Source of the DNA: Echinococcus granulosus | Lineage: Eukaryota > Platyhelminthes > Cestoda > Cyclophyllidea > Taeniidae | NCBI RefSeq assembly: GCF_000524195.1 | Contig: NW_020170401.1 | Coordinates: 915,066-979,065, forward strand | Reading direction: 5' to 3' | Length of the DNA stretch: 64,000 nt | Part shown: positions 23,961-37,040 of the stretch, piece after piece | How positions within the stretch are numbered: the first letter of the stretch is position 1 | How the letters are laid out: every line of letters begins with the position of its first letter | Notes under the pieces: generated by a model | Told to the model about the DNA's origin: nothing | Database searches by the model: none | The model's input: only the letters and a program-made list of their open reading frames with translations | Made by a program: the position numbers and the translations under genes

Positions 23961-26900
23961 TTTTTTGACTTAGGGTGCTATACAAGCCCATAAACAGCAG
24001 GTTACGCAGTTTCCTGCATATCCAATCTACTTTCTCAAAAGCAGCCCCAATAAATGACTTTAAGTTTTACTTTTGTGACCAAGTGAAATTCGGACAAATT
24101 TTTGACTACTTTAAACCGCTTGGTCTTTTTCCCCTGTCAAGCAAGGTAGAGGCACAAGAACGGCTTAATTATTAACCACCAAAATGCGTGGGTATACCCT
24201 CCTCATTTCAAAGAAGGTAGAGGCTTAGTTTGTGTTTTTAATCCCCTAATTAAAGGGTAAAACTTGACAAGAAACGAAAGTAACTTATTTTACTTTGATG
24301 CCGGCAAAAATTAGGAAGACCCGCTCTTAAGGGTAAGGCAGTAATGCCACACAGAGAAGACACTATTCGGGGCTGCGTTTGTGTTGATCAACTTCAGGTA
24401 TGCCCTTGAAAGGCGATAAGTGACAATTTTTACAACAACTAGGAGGCCAGATTTATGAGGTCGCCTAGCCTGGGTGCTCTAGTATTCATTTAAGGAAAGG
24501 CGGTAAACGGTACTAATCGTGAACTTAATCGTGAGTGACAGAAAAACTTGTTTACCGGGTAACTTCAAGACAGGTTGGACTTAGAGCAGGTGTTCCGGAC
24601 ACAGACCGAGCATTGGCAGGAATGAACGGTGAGTATGTGGGCTGGGAAAGGGCACCATGAACGAGACAGTCTTGCTGTTATGAGGTAAAAGTCTTCTGTG
24701 CAAGTTGGTAGCCGGAGCGTGGTTTTTAGGTGTCCTTTCACCAAAAGCTTCGTTCATCAAGCTGTCCCACTTGATTGTCATTTTGATTAGCGGTGTCTGA
24801 AGTCGACTAATTCACCGGTTATTATTAGTACAAAATATTTGGCGCTTATCACTTTCTCCAAAACCGCCACAGAGATCCAGAAGTACCGATGTGACTTGAA
24901 CGCCACTGACTACGTAAGCAAGTTGGGCGAAAAATCACTTCCTTAAAACACTTATTACCAATTTACTGATAAAGATCCATGAATTCGGATTGCTTCCTTG
25001 CCTATTAAGCTTTTGAACCTCGAGAAGGAGCATTCCGCTCCCATAATATCTTCCAAATCGCCATCCGCGTGTATTCAAGATGAGAATCTAAACTCGATCT
25101 AAAAGGTGGCGAACCCCCTCGTGAAATGCTTGCATCGCTTTGAGGAGATAAAGTGTCAAAACGTGCCAAACCAAGCGATTTACTTGATACTCCACACTTC
25201 CGAGGGATCATGCCATTTCACACTTAGAATGCGTGTATGATGGACTGCGGACACAGCTATTATTTTATAAACTGTCCACTCGATGAAACCCAAAAATTAC
25301 GGTTGGGATCGTACCGATGAAACTCGAGCCTGTAAACGGACAACTTCTTCCGTGAAAAAATCCTGAAACAGCGCTCAGGCGAATGAGAAGGAAAATCATC
25401 AAAACTTGCGTGCCTAAACGTCCTTGTCGTTTTCCTATGATTATTATCTTTCGGTGGCCATCACAAAGCAATTCAGTGGAGAAATCAACTGCAAATCAGG
25501 GACGTGTAGATGACTCCATACAACAGGTGACATTAGAATGTCCTACTTTCCTCCTCTCCTAAAAAGCTGCCAAAAATCCCTTCAAATTGTTGGATATGTT
25601 TCATGATGTCTAGGTAGAAAAAACATTGACATAAGGGAGCACGCCTGACTTGGAATAATCCACAGGCAAATAAGCGTATCTGTGGGGAGAGACCTCCCAG
25701 AATTCGAAAATAACTCCTCCGTTGGGTTGCATCTTAATCATTAATACTTCACAGTAATTATGGTGGTAAATGACAACTTATTTATCATAAAGCCAAGCCG
25801 CAATTTTTCACGAAGTCCCAAACTAATGCCTCCTATTTCTTGGCTATTTGAATAAACATCGTGTGAAACACACCTTTTAGGTCCTTTCATCCCCTGATAC
25901 TCTGGCAATTCGTGGAAGTGGAATTCCACGGCGGGCAAGTTCTAAATCCCCTGCTTACGACCTGACCCATGCCGCGCAGGCAGACATGCTCCACACCGCC
26001 CCTTCATTTATCAGAAATTTGTAGATTAATCAAAATTCGAAGTAAAGTGCCTTTCAAGAGAAGCACAGGGCTCCAAGCTAGAACAAAGACATCTACACAC
26101 AGTGATTGATGAAGAAACGAAAGAGGAACTAATGGATCTGCACTTGGTTCACAGGATTTTCGCGTAACCAGTGATCCAGTACAAATACAAAGCATCTTAA
26201 AAGATGACAGCAATTCCAGACAAACTCAGACAGATAGCTGGACCCCGTCAAGGTAGCAAAGGTATAAAAGAGAGAATAAACTTTACCTTACTTTGTGAAA
26301 TCTAGACAAATACCATTAGAGGATGCAATTGACACAAAAATATCCTAACTTCCTGACATTGTTAAGCCTTCAATGTTACAGTTTTAAAGGGGTTCCTTTA
26401 GGTGGAAATCACTTGAAATCCAGGATCTTGGATCCATGATCGGTGTCACTTTTGCCCCGACATCATGAGCGATACCAGTTACATGAGCTACGTGCTTCAA
26501 ACAAGATACAAGTATTCGGCAAAGCCGATTAATCAGTGATCCCTTCCTTTGTAACTACTAAAATAAAGCCAGTGATAAAATAGTACTTCCAAAAAACCGA
26601 CGAGAATTCACCTCACGCCGATACATAAGACAAGGCGATGTGGTAACTGTGAGCGTCTACACAGATGACTGAACACTTGTTCCAACAGGATCGACAAATT
26701 GTCATACTATTCTGGTTTTTATCGAAATAGCAAAAAAGTAGACACTTTAGGAAGGTTTGTGGATAAAGTGGCTAACGACGAACTAAACCTGAATTCGAGA
26801 TAGTCTCTTAGCAACATTGAAAATGGAACACAGTAGCAACTACTTCAACGAATGAAATACTCCAAGGAGCCCATTTTGGGTGCTGAATTCTACCAAAACA

Positions 26901-27375
26901 TTGCACCCTACTTGGCGCAGTTATAGTAGGATTATTTGGATATCGTTAGGTCTCGCAGCACCCAAAGCAACCGAGTCACACTAGAAAACCTTACTGATAT
27001 ACCCTTCTTAAGTTGCTCCCTTGTGAAAAACATCCCAGAATGATGAATAACCCAGGGTATCCTGCTCCCTTGAATACCTTGTGTCAGAAGCCCAGATTCA
27101 ACCACGCAAAAAAAGACAAGCTAGAACGACATAGAGGAATTAAGCAATCCACTCTCCACTCAAAATGGTCCCGTTTTATCTAGCGAAGCAAGATATCAAT
27201 CAAACCTACTAGTGCCTGCAAAAAACATGGCAACCCGATTAGAAGACTACTGCGGTGATAGAGGAGCGTAGACATTTCGTAACGTACAAGAACAAATACG
27301 AACACTACTCCCCTTATTCCCCCCCTAGATTAACAGACATCCAAACCTACTACATCATAAAATCTAATATATTCA
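23961..27375. other. Non-coding stretch, no gene recognised
   Basis: Several minus-strand open frames of 60-70 codons occur between 24581 and 26213 but they share no phase-linked splice sites and no known motif. An old, decayed element or unrecognised exons cannot be excluded. The 3' untranslated end of the minus-strand Sec20 gene should lie just below 27376. Confidence 0.4.
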
Positions 27376-28630
27376 TTACTTTCCAAACAGCCTATAGAAA
27401 AAGAGCCTCTTCAGCACAATATGGGCACAAGTAAGGTAGAAAAAGCCAAAAACCATAATGAAGATGAAGCAATCAATGATGCGTCGCCTCGACAGCTGTC
27501 CACCCAGTCGCGCCGAAACCTTTAATTGTCCACCCATCTCCTTTAATTCACGCAAATTCTCCTCCACCTGGTTAGAGGAGTTATCCACCAACTCAGCGTT
27601 GGCGTTGCCACGGGCTACCTCCTCGGCCAGACGGCGGGCGTGCAGACGCATATCAGTGGTGAGTTGTAGGGAGGCCTCCAGCTGGTTGTGAAAGTCACTG
27701 TCACCGCCAAAGTTAGAACTGCGGTAGGGGTTGGAAAGGAGAGCGCTGCGCTCTGAGATCTCAAGACTCTTGCTGGTGGTGTAGATTGCCTTCCTAAATA
27801 ACTCCTAAAGGTTTTACAATAAATTCTACATTTATCAACAGCGTGATGTTCCAGAAAAGAGTATGGCCGCCTTCATGCAACGTAGACATAAAGAGAGATC
27901 AATAATTCCATGCCAGCGAACAAGTAAATGTGTTAAATTAACTATTACTAACAGTACTAGCTGTGGATGGCAAACATGTGGGGTCCCTAATAGATGAGAA
28001 AGAAACGAGCCCATCGTGTTTTTCCTTATTCATATTTAATGTAATGTAACTAAAGGGAGAACTGATAATTAGCATCGTATAAAGGAGGCATAATTCCGGT
28101 ATTTCCCAGCAGTGCAAATCGAAACGCCAAGGCGTAAAACTTGTACGAAGTGCCCATCTGTACTGGTTAAGCTACTGCAAAAAGGATACGCAAAAATATA
28201 AAAAAGGTCTGGCATGGACTTAAGAACAACAATGGCCCATCTTGGTGCATATGAATGCAAATATTTTGTTGAAAATAATTAGCCATTGGGAAAATGAGGA
28301 GCTTGTCAAGATTAAAAGACAACAAACCTCAACAAGAAAATGTAAGTTGCAATCTATACTCACCAAGAATGACGCATACTGGTTTTCAATAGCGTCAAGC
28401 TTTTTCCGATTCGCAGGCGTTGCAGTCAAATCAAGAATTTGATCTAGTTTCCCTATAAATGATTTTAGAGCTGACAAGTGCTTTCGACCATCAGACTGGA
28501 GGGCATCAAAACGCCTGCGCTTCTCAATAAGATTAGTTGGCTCATCCTTTATGGAGAGAATAGAAGTAACGATATCCTGGATAGATGTGCATTCGTCGAC
28601 ACACTGTTGATAAACGAGCCGCGTTGACAT
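27376..28630 (-). CDS. Sec20/BNIP1-type SNARE, two exons, complete
   Basis: Sec20 (BNIP1) is a tail-anchored SNARE of the ER that works with syntaxin 18, Use1 and Sec22 in Golgi-to-ER retrograde fusion. Exon 1 is 28630-28364 (89 codons) and exon 2 is 27804-27376 (142 codons and stop), joined in phase 0 with GTGAGT and AACCTTTAG borders. The 231-residue product is close to the usual 228 aa of animal BNIP1. The N-terminal half is helical (residues 1-90), the SNARE helix covers about 133-196, and a single membrane anchor covers about 200-220 (IIDCFIFIMVFGFFYLTCA). The ending HIVLKRLF corresponds to the IVKKRLF ending of animal BNIP1. The start is the ATG of MSTRLVYQQC; the frame is open further upstream, without another ATG. 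The last eight residues (FYRLFGK region) are a slightly longer tail than usual. Confidence 0.88.
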
Positions 28631-29589
28631 TTGAAGGTTAAAACATCTGATGACTAGGCCACCTATTCCAATAGGTTCAAGCAACTAAATTCCTAAGAAT
28701 TTCTTTTGTTTTAGATATACCAAGATTTTGCAACTAAGTTTTTGCGATAAATAAGTCGCATAAAGGAGCTTTTTTACGCGGCTGAAATGCACTGGACTAC
28801 TAACATTCTGTTATTTTCAAAGCGCTAGTAGGAATATCTGTCATTTTTAAACGTTTTTAATTATCATTTAAATTGAAATCTTTTTTGCGACACTTGTGGG
28901 TTAGGCATTTTATTTGTGCACGGAATATTCACGTGGATTTTATTAATATCTAAAATCCATCATGCAATGCATCGTTACTCAATTAGGAAGAGATCTTTAA
29001 TGAGTGCACGAGAGGTTTTTTAGCTTCTACAGTAGCTTTGAGGTTATCAATAGGGTCGTGTTTCGAGTCTTTCTTGGATTTATAGCAAGTCAATGTACAG
29101 TAGAAAATCACGTACTATTTAATAATAGAAGATTTTGGAGGATGCTTGCATACCTCAAAGGCTATGCTACAGGTATAGAACATAGCCTACGGAATGATTT
29201 GCTTGAGTAGCTTAACAGACATTTAAACAAAACATCGAATCATTAAATAGCCCCTGTTTACTTTTGAATTTCTTTTTCCTGCCCTCCCTTAAACCAAACT
29301 TTCGTGCCGGTCGTTAAAACATAGTTGTCACTTTAAAGACCATCCACAAGTCAGCAGTATTATACATTTAACTGTATTGCCGATGGAAAGACATTTAATC
29401 CTACCGCAATTGATGCATCCAGGTGAGGCCATTTTCTATTGACTTGCACCCTGTGTTAGGATCATCGCGAAGGGGAAATGAACTAGATTTGTACTGCTTA
29501 GAACCAGTACCGGACTGTTCGTATGTCAGTCGCTGGTGGCATGTAAATTTAATATGAAGCGAAACAATATAATAAAAAGCAGGGTTAAA
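28631..29589. other. Non-coding stretch upstream of Sec20
   Basis: AT-rich and without recognised exons or repeats. The minus-strand promoter and 5' leader of the Sec20 gene should lie at its left end, but no clear core promoter element was identified. Confidence 0.4.
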
Positions 29590-29960
29590 AAGAGCTTCAC
29601 GGAATAAGTGCTGATCGTCTATTACTTCTTGCCGCTGTGTTCTCATTTCAGTGCCGCTCTGCTCTGCTATCTGGTTTCCACTCAGCTGTTGGAGGCACAA
29701 AGACGGCATCTCTTGTTCACCAAACTAATATCAGCATTTACGTGTCGCAGACAGCTCCTTAACAAACTTTTCCAGATGATTAATGGCTGGTGTAGCTTCA
29801 GCTGTAATTAGTATTACCCACAGACCATGAAAATGAGGTAATTTTTTTGGGAAGGCCTTTCATTTACTCCTCCGGTTAGGAGTCATCGCAGACTTATTCA
29901 CCCGCGGCAGATGCCCTCTTTCTATCCCATTAAGGTATAGCATTTAGGCTTATAAACAAA
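29590..29960 (+). mobile_element. TRIM-like element, 5'-truncated copy
   Basis: Matches only the middle of the family core: GTTCTCATTTCAGTGC, GGTTTCCACTCAGCTGTTGGAGG, then AACTTTTCCAGATGATTAATGG and the following block. The left terminal repeat and the beginning of the core are absent. Confidence 0.5.
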
Positions 29961-30051
29961 GTAACTTCGAAAAGCTAACTCCACTATGGTAAAAAAGAAT
30001 TAGGAGGCTGCTGGCATGCCATGGATTGGGGTCAAAAGCCACGGGGACTAA

Positions 30052-30236
30052 ATGGCGAGCGTAGACAAACACACGCCAAAACAATATCAGATCACTGCAT
30101 GTATACCACTTTCAAAATCTCTGTCGAACTTAATCAGTAGTGACAAATTGGGAAGAAAACCAACGACTACCTTATCCTCTTGTGACAAAGTAGCTGTGCA
30201 GGCAGTGCCAGAGATGGGAAGTGCTGACCTTGACCG
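30052..30236 (+). CDS. Candidate first coding exon, function unknown
   Basis: An ATG directly after an in-frame stop opens 61 codons encoding MASVDKHTPKQYQITACIP and then a Ser/Thr-rich stretch. A donor CCG/GTAAAA lies at the end, before the in-frame TAA. The composition is protein-like, but there is no domain and no downstream exon could be joined with confidence, so this may be chance. Confidence 0.22.
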
Positions 30237-30501
30237 GTAAAATTTGCTTGTGTTGAAAAATCCGATGACCAAAAGTGCTGAACCAGATTTATGCTCAGTT
30301 AGCTTCTTGAAATTAACATGGAATCAATTTTAAAAGAATAAATTAAATTTCTTGCTAATTATCTTTTAATTTAATAAGCGTAGACAAAGTAGCTTTCTCC
30401 TTTCAGGCATTTTGAAAAGTCGTTTTGCCTAATTAACATCAAGAGAGGTCTTGCTGAAAGTACAAAGTAATGTAAATTTTTTTTCTATGGAAAACACTAA
30501 A

Positions 30502-31425
30502 TGATGCAGTGCCCGAGACTCCCCTTAAGATAAGAGAAGACATGGTTCCATAATAGAATGCGTGTTTTCAACCCACAGGAGGGCGCAGAGGGTAATGACA
30601 TAGGCCAGGTACCAAACCACCTGGTGGAGGCGCGATGGCGGAGTCCTAAGTGGTCCACTACCTAAACTTATTTATAAATAGGCAACTAAAGTATTACATG
30701 GCTTCCCGGTGCTTCCCATGGTTAACCTCTTGCATCTACCATCACAGCGACATAGTCGGTGCCGTATTGAAAACATCAAAGGACCAGATGCACTGATCAT
30801 CAAATCTGCGTGTAACTGAGAGGATTTGTTACCCCAATATCACCGATTCCTCCTGTCTATGCCACTGGATCTACAGAATTGTATTGAATTGTATTGGGAA
30901 AGGGAGAATATACGGATCATCTCGCTTGCCAACATTAGTCGCAAGACCACTAGCCAGTAGGAAGGAGGAGGAGGTACCGCATTTCCACTTCATCGACATC
31001 TTCAAGCCGGTATTGCACACGCCTACACATAGAACTCTTCCCAGTGGTATAGAGCCATAGTTAGTGTTGCTTCAGTTGTTACTAACATTAATACAGAAAA
31101 CGAAACTAAGGCTGTTGCCGAATGTAGATGTCATTTTTAACCCTTCTTTTAGGAGTTGTCACAGATCCTCCAACCTGCAGCACGTACCCTTCTTTCGACA
31201 CACAACGGCTTTGCGGTTATAAATGAAAATCAGGATAGTTGTCTCTTAAGTTTGGATCTGTTTTCCACTGCCATTAGTGTAGCGCCCTAAGTCTTTCCTG
31301 AAAACGAGAGAAGACACAATACTGTTTTGCCGAACTATGGATGGTCTGAGTCTACTGAAACAGTCTGGAAGCCATGCAGAGCCTTAAAAGCCCACAAAGT
31401 CAAACCGAAGCATTAAATCGTAAAC
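30502..31425 (+). mobile_element. TRIM-like element, copy 3 (both terminal repeats)
   Basis: The left terminal repeat starts near 30502 (contains GTGCCCGAGACTCCCC, GAGAAGACATGG). The core includes CACTGGATCTACAG, TCGCAAGACCACTAG, CACTTCATCGACATCTTC and TTGCTTCAGTTGTTACTAAC. The right terminal repeat runs from TGTAGCGCCCTAAGTC (31278) to about 31425 and includes GCAGAGCCTTAAAAGCCCAC. The family's CTCACTTCAGTGCTG block appears deleted here. Confidence 0.65.
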
Positions 31426-33329
31426 AAAGTATTTCAATACAATATTGGGATTCAAATGTCACACATATGTGACGCTGGTTGCAGACGTTTTAAGGTAGGA
31501 AAAGCCTATAGTGTCGCCACTTTACATTTAACATTCAAAGAAGTTCCAAATCTCATTTGCCTATTATATTCTCCATTTGAAAAGGAGGAAAATTTAATGA
31601 ATATCTATGTTAAATTAATTTTCCAATTTCAAAAGTCGGGAATCATGATTCGAAGAGCTTGTTTGTAGAAGTCCTATTTACTTGCCCACAGCTTCCTAAA
31701 AACAATTGCATGTAGAAACATAAGGTATTTGTTTTCCTACAAGCCCTAACTCGGAGGGCCAATTATCTCTTTTATTTATTACTTTCCCCTTTGTCGGTGT
31801 TGTTTTAAGTAGTTAGGTCCTTTTTAAAAATTCTATATGGGAAGGTTTAAGGTTTAAAGTTAACTGGACGCCTTTACCGTTTTAAAATAAAATGCCGGAA
31901 ATTAGTGATACCTCTTGATCAATTCCTGAAATCGTAGTAAGGCACAGGGGGACCTGGTGGCTACAGGTCTGGCAGAAATCCAGTCTAAGGGCCTAAAGTG
32001 ACACCACTGAATGCGCTATTGAAATAAATAAATTCCTCCACTTTTTTTCCAATTTACTCAAATCCCGTTTCTCAAGGCAATTTTCAGCAGAACTATCACA
32101 TCTCTTCCTCAGTCTTAATCTTCATAATATTTCCACCGAGGAAAGCTCAAAATCTCCATCGCTTAAAAAATTAGGATTAAATTTATTTCACTGCAGTAAA
32201 TACCAAATTAGATGGTAAAAAAATCTTAAGAAAGGCACATTATTTACGGACAGTTTTTATCAGTTACCAGACGGAATGGGTCACAAAACACTTTCCTGCA
32301 TCGCCTACAAAGAGGGGAAAAACAGACGAAACTTCCTCTTTTACCTTCCGACATCTTTTCTGGTTGTTAGTGGGGTCCTCCAATTGTCTGCTTGTCCAAC
32401 GGCCCCGGCATGTCAGCCTTGTGATTTTTTGTTGTACACAAGAAGTCGGAATGTGTTTCTGGAAAAAGTGTTTCCTTTTTATGGTCAGAGAATACTCCTC
32501 TTACATTGGAAGGAGGAAGGCAGGAAGGTAGATTAAGCTTTGGTTGTACACCTTTCATTTGAAGCTGATCGTCAGTAACTCACCTGTCCAAATCACTACA
32601 ATATTTAGTTTTCACAGTCTCGGTCATAATACGGCACCCTTGTCAGACCCACAAACCCTCCTAGAAAGTTGGAATCCCTTTCTCCCTCAAAGAATACATT
32701 TTTAACCCGGAAGCTGAACTAGTGGTAATGATGCGGAATCGCAGTCGGTCGATTTGTTGGCTTCCCTTGTAGATAGATACATCTTGGAGGACTTAGTAAT
32801 ATTGATACAAAGGTGGATCAACTTAAGGCAATCCTTCTAATCCTCTTACATATAAAACGGCTATTATAAATGCAATGGATTTCCACTTGGAGGAAACTTG
32901 AATGTGATTACCGCAGGGTAACAGAGGGAATCGGTAACTATGAGTTACATATTACGTTGTTTTATCTGCCTCCAATCATCGTTATTTTACTTTTCCTTTC
33001 AAATGCAATTCATTGCCTTTTAAGCAAGCGCGTCACAAATATGTGACACTGGTGGTGAATGCAGTAACATAATACTCGTAACAATGGTTTTCAATGTGTT
33101 TGCGCTTGTCAGTGTGCCATAAAAGTAGTAAGCAAAAGTGAAAATTAATAAATGGGAGGAAACCGAAAGAACATGATGTAATTGGAATGAGGCACGGAGC
33201 CACATCAGTTAAAATGGAGCGGTACATACACAAACGTCACATATCTAAGATTAAGCCAATGTCCCGCATAGTTTGCTGTTATACTGTAATGCTTTGATGA
33301 TATGTTTTGCTCTTCATCTTGGTTTAGTG
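31426..33329. other. Non-coding stretch with two short dyad motifs
   Basis: No exon recognised. Two near-identical palindromes sit here, GTCACACATATGTGAC (31458) and GTCACAAATATGTGAC (33032), each followed by a CTGGT. Otherwise AT-rich, with only short spurious frames. Confidence 0.4.
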
Positions 33330-34200
33330 GGCATTTACGGCCCCACTTTGGCACTTCCACGGGACGGCATGGTCTCCGGATCATGGCATCAGCACCCAGC
33401 CGTTCTAAATGTCGGCAACTACATAACCTGCCCTGATATTATGACTTCTTTCGCTTTCTTGAAAGGCTTGGAATGCTACACTGGTGGCAGTAAAAAACGA
33501 ACCCAATCCTAAGGGGCAGCTACTCCGATTTCCATTCCCGATAGCCGAACCTTAACGAGTCTAAAGAAGGGCATGTGGTGCAAGTGGGAGAATCTGTAAC
33601 GACCGCTAAAAGAAGGGTTAACAATGACGCCTACATTTGGCAACAGCCTTTGTTTTGTTTCCTGTATTAATATTATAACAACTGGAGCAACACTAACCAC
33701 GGCTATGGACGGACGAGTTCTCTATAGAGGCGTCTGCAGTACCTGTATGAAGATGTCAAGGAAGTGAAAATGCGGTACCTCCTCCACCTCCCTACTAGCT
33801 GTACAGAACCCAAATAGCCAGATGTGCCTGGACAGTACTGAAGTAAAAACAAAACGGTTAAACTTTATTTCCAACAAACTTTTTAAATCCTATCCTTTAC
33901 TACATAACTGCTTTTAGGCCAGTGTCCTAACGACCAACGATGGACATACGAAATGGTCCGCACGTTTCCCCTTCCCCAATCCAATTCCAAAATCGGACGA
34001 AACTCCGGTTCCAGTACCATGGTTAGGAGGAGTCGGTGAAGCCGCGGTAACAAATCCTCTCAGTTACACGCAAATTCGGTAATCGGCGCATTTGGTCCTC
34101 TAGTGTTTTCAATACGGAGCCGACTACATCGGTGCGATGGTCGATGAGGGAGGTTGGCCATGGGGAGCGCTCGAAGGGGACAACATTCAAGAGAAGATGA
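33330..34200 (-). mobile_element. TRIM-like element, copy 4 (reverse orientation)
   Basis: On the minus strand, one terminal repeat covers about 33330-33482 and ends with the CTACA complement of the TGTAG start. The core to about 34200 carries the complements of the CACTTCCTTGACATCTTC, TACTAGCTGTACAG/CACTTCAGTACTG and GAGGTTGGCC/CCATCGCACC blocks shared with the other copies. The second terminal repeat was not recognised and may be lost. Confidence 0.55.
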
Positions 34201-34633
34201 AGCTTTGTAATTCTATAATTGTTTTTTCCCCATCCACCATCCAAATACCTCGGTAAATAATCGCTTCCAAAATATGTACAGGAATGTACACCAATGATGG
34301 AAAGACGAAGCCAATGTGCACTTTAAGGTAGAGGTAACCATCAAAATGGGATTTCGGTATTCTATTTAACCCAGCACCTTCACTCCGAGAGGTTTAAGTA
34401 ATGCAAAGAATGTCATTTTTAAACAAAGTACGTTTTCATTTTAGAATAGTAGTTATTATAGAACAACTTTCGATTTTCATTTTCCTAAAAGCGATATAAA
34501 TATTGGACGCACTTGTGTTTATCGCGTTTGTCAACTGGGCTACTTCATTGTCAATGTCACAAATTAAGTGTGTTTGCATTACCTCCGTTTCTACAGTAAT
34601 GGGATGCCATTTTAGCGTTCCGAATCCTTTTTT

Positions 34634-34710
34634 TACAGTCGAGGGAAGTCATGTTACCAGGTCAGGACATGCACTGCCGACGTACAAGGCCTCCTGCAAA
34701 GTGTTAACAA
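34634..34710 (+). repeat. LTR fragment of the TRIM-like family
   Basis: Short match to the centre of the terminal repeat: GGTCAGGACATG, then CACTGCCGACGTACAAGGCC. Flanks do not align. Confidence 0.4.
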
Positions 34711-36950
34711 CACCAGCGATAAAGGAGGAAGGAGGCTGATGCGGTGATTTTAATTAGTAATTCATTAGTAGCAGTGAGGACAGTCGGTTGGATGAGAGTC
34801 CTCGGAGGAATCGCGTCCCCGGAGGGTAAATTGTTTAAGGTTAAAGTTAATTCGGGAGACAATTCTCAAGGTCGAGATGTGTGATAGCATGGGTGTATTC
34901 TCTTTTGTGATTGGTTTTCATTAAAAAACACATATAGAGGAGTTTCGTGGCCTTAGAGCATAAATGCTCTCGACCTGATTGCACTACAGCCATCGCAAGT
35001 CATACAGCAAAACTGGAGGCTGGGATGATTATCCAAAGTAGACGTCGATTCAATAGTATTTCTCCTGTAAATCTATGCAAATTTTTTCTTATTCTGTAAC
35101 ACTTAAACATGAATTTTCACTCACTGTAGTCAGGTCTGCTTACCAGTGTAACCACTTCAGCACCTCTAGTCATCCTCGAGGATGCAGAAGTGAGGAAACT
35201 GTAGAGAAACTCAGAGACTGAAACCATAGATGAGGTATCATGAAGTCAAGTTCCTGAGATGAACCATGAAGAATGGTGAATTCACTTTGAAAAATGCATC
35301 ATTAAAATATAGTTGGCTTTGCGCAAAGATTCAGCCGCATATATCCCACATTGTAAAGCATGAGTGGATATGCGGCTGTCTATTGATACGGTACAACGCA
35401 GTGCTTCTTGTTGGGATCGCTACTTCCTTCCTCCTACTTTCATCGCCTAGATCATAGGGAGTCTACCGAACCCTGAGCACTTGATTTGAGCTCGTCTGAC
35501 TTATAAATCAACTTTAACCAGCTTCAAAACCGTGGAAGTTTGTTTTATTCCCAATTCGTCACAGTACATTTGGAGAAGGTGTGATATGGTGTGCGGTGGC
35601 GAAACTAAGCACTCAAAAATGGTTAGATATTTTTAACATCGGTTGTTAGCCGCTCGAATAAAGATAAACCACGTTTAGGAAGATCCTGCCTACTTCAAAA
35701 TGATGGGTAATTACTCATCGCTATTGAGGCGTGAAAACGACTGTCAAAAGCGAGATGTAGGGGGATAATACAATCTTACCTATTTGAATACAATGAGAAA
35801 ATCGCGCGGGCTAAAAAAGTCTGCGCCACATGCTGCGGACTGCCACTGGAAGGCAATAAAGTAGGAAATTTAGCTCTCTTTTATATACTTTTGAAATGCG
35901 TTGAAGAAGCGCACAACCTATTTTAGAAAGTCTGGTGACTGTCCAGAAGTGAGAAATTGCTTTTTTATGTTTTAATACAGACCTAAGTAAAGTTCACTTC
36001 TCTCGAAGACTGTCTTTTGTGTACGTTGGTTTGCGGTTTAGTAGCAGGGGACTGAAGACGTTCGAGTACAAGCAGCGATCCCCGCTTAAACCTACTTGCT
36101 AAAATTCAAAAGAGTTAAAAAATTGATAACGAAGTCGGAAGCTTAACATTTTAAATTAAAAGCATGATTTTCTGCCCCTATAGCGCAAAACAGCCCCATT
36201 TGAATCCCTGCCCTGTAGGAGAGATAGAATAGAGTGGAATAGGAGGGAGCTACTACATTACCGCATTTTCTGTGCTGCTTTAATAAAATCGCCTCAGGTG
36301 ATGATTGTCACATCTCCTTGACGTTGACATCAAACAGCCACGTAATCACTTGCAAAATTGCGCAGTCAATTCGGCGAGAAAAGTATGGCAGAGACAGCAG
36401 TGGTGAGACTTGAGTTTTTACTGGCAGTTCATTGCAAATGGTTATAAAGTAGGATGGCAAGCATAGTAAACAAGAAAATTTCAAACAAGTATTCAGCAAT
36501 TGCGTGGCTTTTGTTATAAACAAGCGGTATGTTCTTATTTGGTCACCTTAATCAATACCGCGTTGGACGTATTGCAGGACGCAAATTCATGGGAAGTCAA
36601 CTACCTTAAGCCCATCAAAAATGTAGCTATAGCGTTTTAAATATTAATTTTGATTAAGCGGGACCTATTTGTTATTTCAATTTACCCAGTAAGCCGCACG
36701 ATTCTTTTAAGTCTTCCGTGATGGTGAAATGGGACGTCATTTTTGATACTCATCCTAGTGGTCTTCACTTCTCCGTTTTACCTCCACAACAAGGGTTAAT
36801 TATGCAACATTAGTCACACTGTGGTGTTATATATCACACGCCCTGTATCCCTTACAAATACTATTGGGTTTTACAGCTGCTTCATGGAGAGATCTAATAC
36901 AGGTTACCGGTGCTACAGGTCATAATAACTCATGCCAGTGTGAAAGTAGA
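34711..36950. other. Non-coding stretch, no gene recognised
   Basis: Only short open frames without motif or linked splice sites on either strand. Confidence 0.4.
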
Positions 36951-36954
36951 TTTA

Positions 36955-37040
36955 ACATTGGCCTACAGGAAGGCTGAGAGGCTAAAATTACGGCCGAAAG
37001 GCGAGGCTGCCGTGCAAAAGTACAATCTAAGGCGACTGTC
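36955..37040 (+). repeat. LTR fragment of the TRIM-like family
   Basis: Diverged match to the second half of the terminal repeat: ACAGGAAGGCTGAGAGGCTA, GGCTGCCGTGCAAAAGTACAA, and then CTAAGG where other copies have CTTAAG. Confidence 0.35.

Noticed and set aside
24581..26213. Series of minus-strand frames of 60-70 codons
   Set aside because: No splice sites with matching phase, no domain, and unrelated reading frames; chance or a long-decayed element fits as well.
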